From contig NZ_MECJ01000009.1 of the NCBI RefSeq assembly GCF_014596475.1, positions 1 through 64,000 of the forward strand: a stretch of DNA of 64,000 nucleotides, given 5' to 3'. The stretch is from Streptomyces sp. CBMA152. Its GTDB lineage: Bacteria; Actinomycetota; Actinomycetes; Streptomycetales; Streptomycetaceae. The notes beneath the pieces are model-generated. The model was not told the origin of the DNA. It saw nothing but the letters and a program-made list of their open reading frames with translations, and searched no databases. Positions within the stretch are counted from its first letter, which is position 1; the number at the start of each line of letters is the position of its first letter. Below, piece by piece: positions 45,438 through 54,094 of this stretch. A program made the translations under genes and the position numbers.

Positions 45438-45755
45438 CTACTGCAGTGGTGAGGCGGGTGTGGGTGTGACGCGGGTGACGACGGACTTTTCCGGTAGCAG
45501 GCCGTAGACCACCGGGCCGATCTCGTTCTTCCAGCGGTCGGTCTCGTAGACGGCCGCGTACAGCGCCTTCCGCTGGGCCTCGTCCTCGAAGCGCCGGACC
45601 CAGAGGTAGCCGTCCTCGTCCTGGTCGTCGGCGAAGGACGCGGTGACCGTCATGCCCGCGGCGCTCTGGAAGGGGATGACCACGTCTTCCATGTAGCGGA
45701 TCCACTCCGCGCGGCGGCCGGGCCTGCTCTGGTATCGGCGGATCTCGTAGAACAT
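45438..45755 (-). CDS. NIPSNAP-family protein
   Basis: A 105-residue ferredoxin-like alpha/beta barrel protein: 'MFYEIRRYQSRPGRRAEWIR', 'ADDQDEDGYLWVRRFEDEAQ' and 'WKNEIGPVVYGLLPEKSV'. NIPSNAP proteins dimerise; bacterial members are of unknown function, often near oxidoreductases. Middle gene of the three-gene operon. Confidence 0.82.
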   Translation of the reverse strand: MFYEIRRYQSRPGRRAEWIRYMEDVVIPFQSAAGMTVTASFADDQDEDGYLWVRRFEDEAQRKALYAAVYETDRWKNEIGPVVYGLLPEKSVVTRVTPTPASPLQ

Positions 45756-45781
45756 GCGCGCACTCCTCTCGGCGTGGGAGA

Positions 45782-46765
45782 TCAGGCCGTGGCCGCGGTG
45801 CGCAGGACGAGCTTGCCGCGGGTGCGGCCATGTTCGCCGCGCATGTGGGCGTGAGCGGCCCGTTCCAGCGGGAAGACCTCCTCGACCTCGATCGCGACCT
45901 TGCCGGCGTCGACGAGCCCGGCGATGCGCGTGAGCGCCGGGCCGTCCGGCTCCACGAGAAACGGACTGACCCGCACCCCGCGTGCCGCCGCGGCGTCGGC
46001 CAGTTCCGGGGAGACACCGGCCGGGATGGCGACCAGCAGCCCGCCGGGCCGCAGGACTTCCAGGGAGCGGAGGCTGGTCTTGTCGTGGGCGTCACCGACG
46101 AGATCGATGACGACGTCGATGTCCCGGACGACGTCCTCGAATCGGACGGAGGTGTAGTCGATCACCTCGTCGGCGCCCAGCTCCTTGAGCCACGCGTGCC
46201 GAGCGGAGCTGGCCGTGGCGACGACGTGGGCGCCGAGGTGACGGGCGAACTGGACCGCGAAGTGGCCGACGCCACCGGCGGCGGCGTGGACCAGGACGCG
46301 TTGCCCGGCCCGGAGGCCGGCGGTGTCCATCAGTGCCTGCCAGGCGGTGAGGGCCGCGAGCGGGACCGCGGCGGCGTGCTCGTGATCGACCGTCACCGGC
46401 TTGCGGGCGAACTGCCGGGCAGGCGCGGCGACATACTCCGCGTAGCCGCCGGCGGCGCGGGGGAACCACGGCATCCCGTAGACCTCGTCGCCGACCTTCA
46501 GGGTGGTGACTCCGAAGCCGACCGCCTCGACGACACCGGAGACATCCCAGCCGAGCACGAAAGGCGGCTCCCCGAGCACACCGGCCATGCCGGTACCCGA
46601 CCGGGTCTTCCAGTCCACCGGGTTCACACCGGCGGCGTGCACGCGCACCAGCACCTCCGTGGGCAGCGGCTGCGGCTGGGGCACCTCCTGGACGCGCAAC
46701 ACCTCGGCGCCGCCGAAAGCGTCCTGGACCACCGCGCGCATCGTCTTCGTCTTCTCCGTGGACAT
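45782..46765 (-). CDS. NADP-dependent quinone-oxidoreductase-like enzyme (MDR superfamily)
   Basis: A 327-residue protein from ATG 46765 with AGGGGAAGAG upstream. 'VLVRVHAAGVNPVDWKTRSG', 'PFVLGWDVSGVVEAVG', 'VGDEVYGMPWFPRAAGGYAE' and the NADPH-binding 'VLVHAAAGGVGHFAVQFARH' mark a zinc-independent medium-chain reductase. First gene of the operon with NIPSNAP and GlcG genes; divergent from HxlR, its probable repressor. Confidence 0.9.
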   Translation of the reverse strand: MSTEKTKTMRAVVQDAFGGAEVLRVQEVPQPQPLPTEVLVRVHAAGVNPVDWKTRSGTGMAGVLGEPPFVLGWDVSGVVEAVGFGVTTLKVGDEVYGMPWFPRAAGGYAEYVAAPARQFARKPVTVDHEHAAAVPLAALTAWQALMDTAGLRAGQRVLVHAAAGGVGHFAVQFARHLGAHVVATASSARHAWLKELGADEVIDYTSVRFEDVVRDIDVVIDLVGDAHDKTSLRSLEVLRPGGLLVAIPAGVSPELADAAAARGVRVSPFLVEPDGPALTRIAGLVDAGKVAIEVEEVFPLERAAHAHMRGEHGRTRGKLVLRTAATA

Positions 46766-46859
46766 GGCTCTTCCCCTGAAATCGCATGGTGCGGAAGGCC
46801 GTTCGATACCCGTGGGCCCCGGCCTCCGCGCTGGCGGGAATGACGCTAGGCCCGCAGGC

Positions 46860-46883
46860 GTAGTTACCCGCAAGGGGAACTAC
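46860..46883. promoter_or_regulatory. Inverted repeat, probable HxlR operator
   Basis: Left arm GTAGTTACCC and right arm GGGGAACTAC, 10 bases each with one mismatch and a 4-base centre, lie between the divergent oxidoreductase operon and HxlR. A second partial CTTCCC/GGGGAAG copy follows at 46883-46896. Confidence 0.7.
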
Positions 46884-46919
46884 TTCCCTTGGGGAAGCAT
46901 CCAGGTGAGGAGCACATAC

Positions 46920-47357
46920 ATGTCGACCAGCTGCCCGAGTGGCCAGCATGCACACCACGACGTCTACGCCGCGCAGTGCCCATGTCGCGCCCTGCTCGAC
47001 CTGCTGGCCAACAAGTGGTCCGCCCTCGCCATCGGCGCCCTGGAGGAGGGCCCGCAGCGGTTCGGCGCACTCCAGCGCCGGCTCCAGGGCGTCAGCCCCA
47101 AGGTGCTGACCCAGACCCTGCGCCGCTTGGAGGACTTCGGCCTGCTCGACCGCACCATCTACCCGGTCGTGCCTCTGCACGTCGAGTACTCCCTCACCGC
47201 CCTCGGCAAGAGCGCCGCAGTCCCACTGAACCTGCTGCGCACCTGGGTCGAGGAGAACATCGACAACACGTACGACGACAACGGCGCAGCCGACCGCGCG
47301 GACAGCGTGGAATCGCTCGGTGGCCCGTCGGCGACACGTGATGATCTGCGGCGATGA
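46920..47357 (+). CDS. HxlR-family transcriptional regulator
   Basis: A 145-residue winged-helix regulator from ATG 46920, GAGGAG upstream. 'CPCRALLDLLANKWSALAIG', 'FGALQRRLQGVSPKVLTQTL' and 'LEDFGLLDRTIYPVVPLHVE' are the family motifs; 'QCPC' may be redox- or ligand-sensing. The C-terminal ~25 residues ('GAADRADSVESLGGPSATRD') are longer than usual and run into the SDR remnant, so the original 3' end may have been replaced by rearrangement. Confidence 0.88.
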   Translation: MSTSCPSGQHAHHDVYAAQCPCRALLDLLANKWSALAIGALEEGPQRFGALQRRLQGVSPKVLTQTLRRLEDFGLLDRTIYPVVPLHVEYSLTALGKSAAVPLNLLRTWVEENIDNTYDDNGAADRADSVESLGGPSATRDDLRR

Positions 47358-47415
47358 GCTCGGGAACGACCGCGGAACCGATCCATCCGGACGCACCGGC
47401 GACGAAGATGCGCCT
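47336..47415 (-). pseudogene. SDR oxidoreductase, N-terminal fragment
   Basis: Minus-strand 'RRIFVAGASGWIGSAVVPEL' and 'IAADHH' match the start of the SDR at 42543-43460. The start ATG has become AGG and the rest is missing. It overlaps the 3' end of the HxlR gene. Confidence 0.7.
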
Positions 47416-47475
47416 GAGAGGAGACCTGCTGGTCGAGGTGACTGCCGACACGGCGATCGGCAGCGACGCACTATC

Positions 47476-47520
47476 GATGTCAGTCACTGACGGTAACGCT
47501 GGATGACAGCGGCTGTCATC
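47476..47520. promoter_or_regulatory. Two TetR-type operators before the intact TetR gene
   Basis: 47502-47520 is a perfect palindrome GATGACAG-N3-CTGTCATC. 47476-47494 is a degraded copy (GATGTCAG-N3-CTGACGGT). The half-sites equal those at 43480-43529, so this TetR probably controls the SDR genes and itself. Confidence 0.72.
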
Positions 47521-47536
47521 GCATAGGATGCGGAAC

Positions 47537-48103
47537 ATGGGTCGATGGCAGCCAAACGCACGCGGACGGCTGGAAACGGCCGCCCTGGAGCTCTACGCCG
47601 AGCGGGGTTTCGAGCAGACCACCGTGGTCGAGATCGCCGAGCGCGCGGGGCTGACGGAGCGCACGTTCTTCCGGCACTACGCCGACAAGCGCGAAGTCCT
47701 GTTCGGGGGATCGGGCACGCTCCAGGAGCTCTTCGCCACCACCCTGGCCGACCTTCCCCGATCCACGACAGCCATGGACGCGGTCGGTACGACCCTGGAG
47801 ACCGTCGCCGCCGAGTTCCGCGACCGTCACGCGTTCGCCCGACAGCGCCAGGCCGTGATCACCGCCAACGCGGAGCTACGGGAGCGCGAGTTGGTCAAGC
47901 TCGCGTCCCTGGCCGCGACCATGGCCGACGCTCTGCGCCAACGCGGCGTCAAAGAGCCCGCCGCGAGCCTCGCCGCCGAGACCGGCATCGCCGTCTTCAA
48001 GGTCGCCTTCGAACGCTGGACCGCCTCGACCGGCCGCCGGGACCTGTCGGCCTTCGTCCGGGAGGCACTCACCGAACTCAAAGCCGTAACCGCAGGCAGC
48101 TGA
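47537..48103 (+). CDS. TetR-family transcriptional regulator
   Basis: A 188-residue regulator from ATG 47537 (47528 is an alternative). HTH: 'LETAALELYAERGFEQTTVV', 'EIAERAGLTERTFFRHYADK'. The C-terminal ligand domain is all-helical without recognised specificity. Divergent from the SDR fragment. With the SDR intact elsewhere and its own TetR broken, this protein may act in trans on the operators at 43480-43529. Confidence 0.88.
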   Translation: MGRWQPNARGRLETAALELYAERGFEQTTVVEIAERAGLTERTFFRHYADKREVLFGGSGTLQELFATTLADLPRSTTAMDAVGTTLETVAAEFRDRHAFARQRQAVITANAELRERELVKLASLAATMADALRQRGVKEPAASLAAETGIAVFKVAFERWTASTGRRDLSAFVREALTELKAVTAGS

Positions 48104-48141
48104 GCACTCCAACGTCGTCTCGGGGCACCGGGATCGGCTGC

Positions 48142-48165
48142 AGCCAGGTACACAGGTACCTGGCT
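48142..48165. terminator. Bidirectional hairpin terminator
   Basis: Perfect 10-base arms AGCCAGGTAC / GTACCTGGCT with a 4-base loop lie between the convergent TetR and acetyltransferase genes. Confidence 0.75.
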
Positions 48166-48268
48166 CTCTGTAGTCGCCCGGCAGCTCGGTGAGGGTGGCG
48201 CGGGAGCCGTCCCGGGTCGCCGAGGTGAACCCAACAGGGGCCCCTGCCGTCAGCCGCCTGTTGGTGGC

Positions 48269-48823
48269 TCAGGGGCAGGGCATACTCATATACAGGGCCT
48301 GCTCACCGGCCGACGGCGTGCCCTCGTACAGGGCCGTGTCCAGTCCGCAGAAGGTGAAACCCATCCGCCGGTAGGCGTGGATGGCCGGGGCATTGATGTT
48401 GGTCACCTCAAGCCAGACGTGGCCGGCCCCGCGCTCGCGCGCGAAGTCGACCGCGCGCTCCATCAGGGTGCGGCCGACGCCCCGGCCGCGATGGGCGGGC
48501 GCGACCTCGATGTCCTCGATGGTCAGCCGCCTGTTCCACGCGTTGTACGAGACGGCGGCGAACCCGACCAGCTCGCCACTGTCGAGCGCGACGAAGGTAC
48601 GGGTATCCGGGTCATCGTCAGCCTCGGCGTCTGCGGTCTCCTCCTCGGGAAAGACCTTGTGGATCGGCGGATTCACCGCTTCCTCGCGGAGGCCGAAGCC
48701 GCCCTCCGTGACGGTCACCCGGAACACGGAGCGCGTGGTGAAGGAGCCGTCGAGGGCTTCGATCGCCTTGGCGTCCTCGGGGCGGGCCAACCTGTACTCA
48801 AAAGGCATGTCGTCAACAGTCAT
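48269..48823 (-). CDS. Streptothricin N-acetyltransferase-like GNAT enzyme
   Basis: A 184-residue GNAT protein from ATG 48823 (ATG 48808 is an alternative). 'EALDGSFTTRSVFRVTV', 'AAVSYNAWNRRLTIEDIEVA', the acetyl-CoA loop 'HRGRGVGRTLMERAVDFA', 'VWLEVTNINAPAIHAYRRMG' and the ending 'EQALYMSMPCP' match the streptothricin acetyltransferases of Streptomyces closely as I know them. These acetylate the beta-lysine amino group of streptothricin and give resistance. No streptothricin biosynthesis genes are in the window, so it is an orphan resistance-type gene. Confidence 0.88.
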   Translation of the reverse strand: MTVDDMPFEYRLARPEDAKAIEALDGSFTTRSVFRVTVTEGGFGLREEAVNPPIHKVFPEEETADAEADDDPDTRTFVALDSGELVGFAAVSYNAWNRRLTIEDIEVAPAHRGRGVGRTLMERAVDFARERGAGHVWLEVTNINAPAIHAYRRMGFTFCGLDTALYEGTPSAGEQALYMSMPCP

Positions 48824-49199
48824 GGCACGACCGTACGACCGGTCCGACCCGCATTGAGCGGCTTTCGGCCGCCCAGCCTCCACCCTCCGAAACTGAGGAA
48901 CGCCTCGCTGTCAATTCCCAGAAAGCGTCGAGGACTTCCTTGCTCGGCCCTCCTGATGCGCCCGCGTCCTGGCCTCGGTGACGGTTTGTCGGCTCGCCGC
49001 GCGCATCACCGTGCCGCGGCCGTGACCCACCACCGCCACACAGGACACGCCCAACCCCGTACCCCGTCGCCATCCCCTCCCCCTGTGCGGCAACACCTAT
49101 CCCGAGACGCGCCGCCATCCGGGTGACCGTCACCCAACCAGGTCCCTGGAACCGGTAGTTGTGGTCGGGTGATCATCCGTACCTGGTGGCGCCCGGTGG
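48824..49199. other. Gene-free stretch
   Basis: No gene supported; lies between two minus-strand genes and may hold a terminator of the ABC operon, but no clear hairpin was seen. Confidence 0.35.
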
Positions 49200-51036
49200 T
49201 CAGGCGTTCTCCGCCTGGAGGATCTCTGCGAGGGACCGGCGCGCGCCGACCCGGGCCGGGAGGACGGTCAGCACGGGGATGAGCACGACCGCGCCGAGGA
49301 GGACGGCGGCCAGCCACAGGGGGTTGGGGAGCGTTACGGTTCCGCCGTGTCGCACCGCGGTGTAAAGCAGGATCCCGCCAGGGAGTCCGAGTACGGCGCC
49401 GGCGAGCACGGGGATCGCTTGGGCTGCGACCAGGGCCGACGTGACTTGCGGGGGGCTGGCGCCGAGTGCCCGCGCCACCGCCGAGGAGCGCCGGGCATCG
49501 AGCACGGTCGCCCAGGCGATGAAGATCGCGTTGATCGAGGCGAGGATGCCGATCATCGCCGTGATCACGAGCATCGTCTGATCCAGCTGGTCGGCCAGGG
49601 GATTGCTCAGGGCGTCCGGGCCGAACGGCTGGGAGTTGATGCGCTGGTGTGCGATCAGCACGGCGACGATGCCGCTGACGGTGATGGCTGCACTCGCCGC
49701 TCCGAGCGCGGCGCGGCGCGGCCGACGGGCCGCCAGGCGCAGGCCGAGCAGCAACGGCACCGGGAGCCAGGCTGAGAGTGCGATGAGCCACGCCCGGCGC
49801 TTCGGGGTCCGTGTGGCGTCCAACAGGGCCCGGACGGTGCTGGTCCTGGCGGCCCGCACCGCGGGGATGAACGTCGCGCTGATCGCCACCAGCAGCGCCA
49901 CCGCCAGCACGATCGCAGCCTCGGGGACGGTGACCGGTGGCAGCCCGGAGCTGCCGAGCAGTCCCGCGCCCGTGCTGGTCAGCATCGGCGCCGCCAGCGC
50001 GCCGACGCCGATGCCGGATGCCGCCGCCGCGACGGCGATGACCAGGTACTCGGCGAGCAGGACCGCCGCGACCAGCTTCGGCGTCCCGCCGACCGCTTTG
50101 AGCAGCCCCACCCGCCTGGTCTGGTCCGCCATGCGGCCGCCGACCAGGACCGCGACGCTGGCGACGGCGAGCATGCCGAGCAGCCAGCTGCCCACCAGCA
50201 GGTCCATGCGCACGGTGTCCGTCGTCCGGGCGTCCCGGTGCCGGATGTCCAGCCACGTGTCCACGGACGCGATGGCGGGCGCCTGGAAGGACATCTGGCG
50301 CATGACCTGGTCGGCGAAGGTGCCGGCCGACTCGGGGTCGGCGAGCTTGAGGTTCATGACGTAGTACAGCGGGTTCGTCGCGGTCGCCAGGGCCCGGGTG
50401 TCGGCGCGGGTGGCCCAGACCAGGCCGGAGTTGTCCCGCTCGGGTTTGTCGGCGTCGGGCTCGCAGGTGGCGAGGCAGGCCGCCGGATAGGGGGCGACGG
50501 CGGTCGTGACAGCGAGGCCGAAGACGGTGAACGGCCGCCCGGAGACGGTGACGTGGTCGCCGACGTTGACACCCAGCGCGCCGGCCAGACCTGCCTCCAT
50601 CACGATCGCTCCTTCGCTGCCGACCCACCGGCCCGCCGTCAGCTTCGGCTGGTCCACCGTGGCGGTCTGCGGATCCCGGCCCTCCACCTGTGCGCCAGTG
50701 GCGTGGCCGTGGGCCCGCACGACACCCCAGGTCGAGGGATACGGACCGCTCTGGGCGACGGACCCGGGCCGCTTCGCCACCGCCGTCAACATGCCGAGGT
50801 CGTCATCGGTGAGCACATGCGAAGGGTGGGTCGCGTTGAGTCGGACCACGGCGTCCGGGCCATGGGTCGCGGCCCTCGTCCGCTCGTACGGCTGGCTGGT
50901 CACACCGTGCAGGGCCAGGCCCAGGGTCAGGGTCGTGGTCGCCGCGGTGAAGGCCAGCAGCAGGAGGACCCGCTTCGGCCCGGCGCCGGCGCAGGTCCCG
51001 GGCAGCCAGCCGGAGGATGAGGCGCAGCCGTCCCAT
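49200..51036 (-). CDS. FtsX-like ABC permease with apparent frameshift near the N-terminus
   Basis: The start ATG 51036, four bases after the ATPase stop, gives 'MGRLRLILRLAARDLRRRRA' and then leaves frame. Removing one G from the GCGGG run near 50966 restores 'VLLLLAFTAATTTLTLGLAL' (first helix) and joins it to the long frame ending at 49200, which has three more helix groups ('VLLAEYLVIAVAAAASGIG', 'LVITAMIGILASINAIF'). The long frame has no ATG or GTG before 50903. So either the gene is inactivated by a +1 insertion or the sequence has an error. Otherwise a normal ~610-residue exporter permease. Confidence 0.78.
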
Positions 51037-51040
51037 CGAC

Positions 51041-51788
51041 TCAGCCCTCCAGACCGACGAGGGAGCCGAGCGTGCCCCGGCTTCCGCCGGTCAGCCGGGT
51101 CTCGTCGAGGAGGGCGCCGTCGCGCATCGTGATCATCCGGTCGGCGGTCGCCGCGATCCGCGAGTCGTGGGTGACGATCACCAGGGTCTGCCCCGCTTCG
51201 TGGAGGTTGTCGAACAGGCGCAGGACGTCGAGCGTTGCCTCGCTGTCCAGGTTGCCGGTGGGCTCATCGGCCAGGACCAGCAGCGGTTCGTTCATCAGGG
51301 CCCTTGCCACCGCGACGCGCTGGCGCTGGCCGCCGGAGAGCGCGGACGGCACGTGTAAGGCCCGGTCGGTGAGCCCCACCTGCTCCAGGAGGCCTAGCGC
51401 ACGCTTGCGCGCTGACCGGGGGGATCGCCCGGCGAGCAGCGCGGGCAGTTCCACGTTCTCCACCGCGGTCAGTTCGTCCATCAGTTGAAAGGCCTGGAAG
51501 ACGAACCCGCTGGCATCGCGCCGGAACCGGGACAGCGCACGCTCACTCATGGTGTCGATGCGCTCGCCCGGCGATCGTGACCTTGCCTTCGTCGGGTCGG
51601 TCCAGCCCGCCCAGCAGGTGCAGGAGCGTGGACTTCCCGCATCCGCTGGGGCCGGTCACGGCCAGGGTCTCACCGGTCGCGACATCGAGGTCGAACCCGT
51701 CGAGCGCCCGTACCTTCCCGTCCCCCGAGCCGTAGTGCTTGCCGAGCCCCCGGGCAGTCAGCAGGACGGCACTGTCGGTGTCACTCAC
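51041..51788 (-). CDS. ABC transporter ATPase with apparent frameshift
   Basis: GTG 51788 overlaps the PadR stop (GTGA) and has GAGGAAAC as ribosome binding site. The frame gives Walker A 'GPSGCGKSTLLHLLGG' and 'DEGKVTIAG', then leaves frame. Removing one G in the GGG run near 51577 rejoins it to 'ERIDTMSERALSRFRRDASG', signature 'LSGGQRQRVAVARALM', Walker B 'LLVLADEPTGNLD' and 'VIVTHD'. This is the same kind of lesion as in the permease. Partner of that permease in drug/peptide export. Confidence 0.8.
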
Positions 51789-52312
51789 TGTTTCCTCCTC
51801 GTACGGGTCCACGTGCGTTCACACGCCTCCAGCCAGCGCAGGTCGGCCTGCAGCCGGAGCACGATGCCTTCCAGCAGCAGGGCGGCCTGCGAGTCGGCCG
51901 GCTCGTCCAGTGCGGCGCGCTGCGTGTCCCGCAGCCGAACAAGCAGCTCCCGCCTCTGCGCGTCCACGATGGCGATCGGATCGGCCAGCCGCCCCGCTGC
52001 GGCCGCGCTCAACTTCAGGTGGAACTCGGCCAGATCCGGCTTGGGCCAGCTCACCTCGGCGAACCAGCCCGCGACCCGCTGTTGGCCGGCCGCGGTCAGC
52101 AGGTACACCTTCCGGTCCGGCCGGTCCGGAAGCCCCGTCGAGGCTTCGGAAACCACCAGGCCGGCTTTCTCCAGCCGGGTGAGGGTGACGTAGATCTGCC
52201 CGGCGTTCATCCCCTCCCCGAGCGGACCGAGCGCCTCACGCAACCGCTCGCGGAGCTCATAGCCGTACGACGGTTCCTTGGCCAGCATGGCCAGCACAGC
52301 TTCCTGCCGCAC
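51785..52312 (-). CDS. PadR-family transcriptional regulator
   Basis: A 175-residue PadR regulator from a GTG with GAGGGGG upstream. 'VLAMLAKEPSYGYELRERLR', 'GQIYVTLTRLEKAGLVVSEA' and 'DRKVYLLTAAGQQRVAGWFA' are typical; the C-terminal dimerisation helix follows. It leads the operon PadR-ATPase-permease, a common arrangement in which a drug relieves repression of its exporter. AT-rich DNA just upstream (52320-52365, with TAGCTGTTATC and GGCTAGC elements) is the likely operator. Confidence 0.88.
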   Translation of the reverse strand: MRQEAVLAMLAKEPSYGYELRERLREALGPLGEGMNAGQIYVTLTRLEKAGLVVSEASTGLPDRPDRKVYLLTAAGQQRVAGWFAEVSWPKPDLAEFHLKLSAAAAGRLADPIAIVDAQRRELLVRLRDTQRAALDEPADSQAALLLEGIVLRLQADLRWLEACERTWTRTRRKQ

Positions 52313-52389
52313 GACACCCCCTCAGATAACAGCTAGCCATATAGATAGCGGTTGGCTAACTGCCGGTCAACTCCCTTGCAAAGAGTGGG

Positions 52390-52700
52390 AGTTCAGACTG
52401 ATCTGCCAACCCTGCTCATACCGGGCCAGACGCCGACGCAGGGCGAGGTTCTCGCCCCGCGCGATCTCCAGGGCCTTCGCAGCCTCTCGGCCTTGCGCGG
52501 CGAGCCTGCTGCTGCCGCGCGAGGCGGGCGGCGCTCAGCGCTCTCACTGCAACGGTCGATGAGTCGCCCGCGGGGCCGCCGGGCGCCGCAGAGGCCAACC
52601 CGCCCTTGGCGCGGTGCTGTTCGATCCGGGTGCACGGTTCCGGGCTTCGGTAGAGGAAGTCTGTGCTCACCCCGGCCCGGCGGGCCACCGCCGTGAAGTT
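52390..52700 (-). pseudogene. Remnant of a transposon accessory gene (DUF6262-like)
   Basis: Minus-strand pieces read 'INFTAVARRAGVSTDFLYRS', 'TRIEQHRAKGGLASA' and, after frame changes, 'ALEIARGENLALRRRLARYE'. This HTH-plus-coiled-coil pattern is that of the small DUF6262-type protein found with Tn554-like site-specific transposons. It abuts the 19-base repeat at 52710. Confidence 0.6.
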
Positions 52701-52709
52701 GATGGGCCA

Positions 52710-52728
52710 GGGCGTGTCCGATGGGTCG
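52710..52728 (+). repeat. Second copy of 19-base dispersed repeat
   Basis: GGGCGTGTCCGATGGGTCG differs at one base from 13805-13823. It sits at the broken 5' edge of the DUF6262-like relic, which supports its being the edge of a mobile element. Confidence 0.45.
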
Positions 52729-52911
52729 AGTGGCTTTGAGGAAGTCAACCTCGCCACCGCTGGAACCCCTTCGATTCAGCAGGGCCTCACGTCTGGCCTA
52801 CAGGGCGGACAACCCCCCACCGAGCACGCGACGTTGAGCGACTTGTGATCTACGTTCAGCTATCAAGTGGCTGCGGTGGTGCGGCCGCGCGACGCTGAAA
52901 GAGGTATGCGC

Positions 52912-53208
52912 ATGATGCGACGCATGGCGAGGGTGCTAGGGACTTGCGTGGCGGCCGCGACGCTCGCACTCGCAGTTCCGGGCACCGCCTACGCCGCCCA
53001 CGGGTTCCTGGTCATCGACGGTGTGGCCCACCGGGATCCCAGCGGCTGCTTCCCACTTGGTGACTTCGTTCCACCTGCGGTGTCCAATCACACGGACGCG
53101 ATCGCGGAAGTGCACTCCGGGCCGGACTGCACGGGACAGGTCACCTGGCTCATCTATCCCGGCGAGACTTACCACCCGAATGGCAGCAGGAGCGTCTTCG
53201 TGTTCTGA
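52912..53208 (+). CDS. Small secreted hypothetical protein
   Basis: A 98-residue exported protein from ATG 52912 (GAGG seven bases upstream; ATG 52906 also possible). Signal peptide 'ARVLGTCVAAATLALAVPGT' ending 'AYAA', then a short beta-rich mature part with two Cys ('RDPSGCFPLGDFV', 'HSGPDCTGQVTWLIYPGE'), which could form one disulfide. This resembles a family of small secreted Streptomyces proteins without known function. Confidence 0.75.
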   Translation: MMRRMARVLGTCVAAATLALAVPGTAYAAHGFLVIDGVAHRDPSGCFPLGDFVPPAVSNHTDAIAEVHSGPDCTGQVTWLIYPGETYHPNGSRSVFVF

Positions 53209-53244
53209 CTCCATCGGAACCACTCCGTAGCTCAAGGCTGTCCC

Positions 53245-53370
53245 GAAATTGCTGTGCGATACGGCACTCCGCGCCCGCGTCGAGCACGTCTTCGCCCACA
53301 TGAAGACCTGGAAGATCCTCCGTGACTGCCGTCTCACAGGCGGCGAGCTCAAGCACGCCCCCGACCACCA
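53245..53370 (+). mobile_element. DDE transposase fragment
   Basis: 'RVEHVFAHMKTWKILRDCRL' matches the catalytic-Glu end region of IS5-type transposases; the surrounding gene is missing and the sequence loses similarity after 'TGGELKHA'. Confidence 0.65.
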
Positions 53371-53419
53371 GGCAGACGCACAGGAACACCTCCGCAGCTC
53401 GGTTTCCCCGGCATCCACA

Positions 53420-53651
53420 ACGCCCTCGGCAGCTGCCACCGCCACGGCAGCGCAGCGGTCGAGGCCGCCCCGACGCCGGGCGCGGAGAAGGTCCGGGACG
53501 CCTTCACCGGACTCCAGACCGCCCTCTTCGACAGCTGCGCGACAGACTGCGCCTAATTCCTCGGCCGCGTCCACGACGAACTCGACCGCCAGGACAAGGC
53601 GATGAAAGCCGACCCCAAAGGCCCCGGTCACTTCCCCAAGCCCACCGAGTA
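53420..53651 (+). pseudogene. Decayed gene of unknown function
   Basis: One plus-strand frame reads 'GFPGIHNALGSCHRHGSAAV', 'KVRDAFTGLQTALFDSCATD', then TAA, then 'FLGRVHDELDRQDKAMKADP' and 'KGPGHFPKPTE' to a second stop. It looks like protein sequence interrupted by one stop and lacking a start. Confidence 0.4.
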
Positions 53652-53695
53652 ACCGCACTCATGCTCCGACTCCGGCACGTGGGAAGGGTCGGTGC

Positions 53696-53911
53696 ACGTT
53701 CCCAAGGAAGATCCGCTTTGGTGTTGTCACTACGGCTGCTGTTCTCGCGCTGACAGGGTGCGGGGTAGCCGAGGATGACCTGTTCTCCAATCTCAACGGC
53801 CCGCCTTCTCACCGCACGGATGACTCTCCGGCGTCCAGCGGGCGGACCCCCAGAACCGACGCACCACCGAACTACCATGACAACAACTGGTCGGCAGAGC
53901 GGGCGAGATGA
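53696..53911 (+). CDS. Small lipoprotein frame lacking a normal start codon
   Basis: The frame 'RKIRFGVVTTAAVLALTGCG' is a textbook lipoprotein signal with lipobox 'LTGC', followed by an Asn/Pro/Asp-rich mature part ending 'NNWSAERAR'. No ATG, GTG or TTG precedes it; the best candidate is ACG 53696, nine bases after an AAGGG element, so an ATG has probably mutated to ACG. Confidence 0.45.
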   Translation, partial: TFPRKIRFGVVTTAAVLALTGCGVAEDDLFSNLNGPPSHRTDDSPASSGRTPRTDAPPNYHDNNWSAERAR

Positions 53912-54094
53912 GCCCGGGCACCAGAAGCGGGCCAGGCTGAAGGCCGCCGAGGTCCAGCGGGCGCTGGAGGCAATGCGGCAGCAAGGGAAGGTCAGCCCGG
54001 CCGCGCAATTGTCAAGACTTGCGGGTCTATTGGGGCCCGCGATCAGGCCGATGACGGAGCCGGGGTAGGTTGAGGGTGAACCGGCCCGAGGAGT

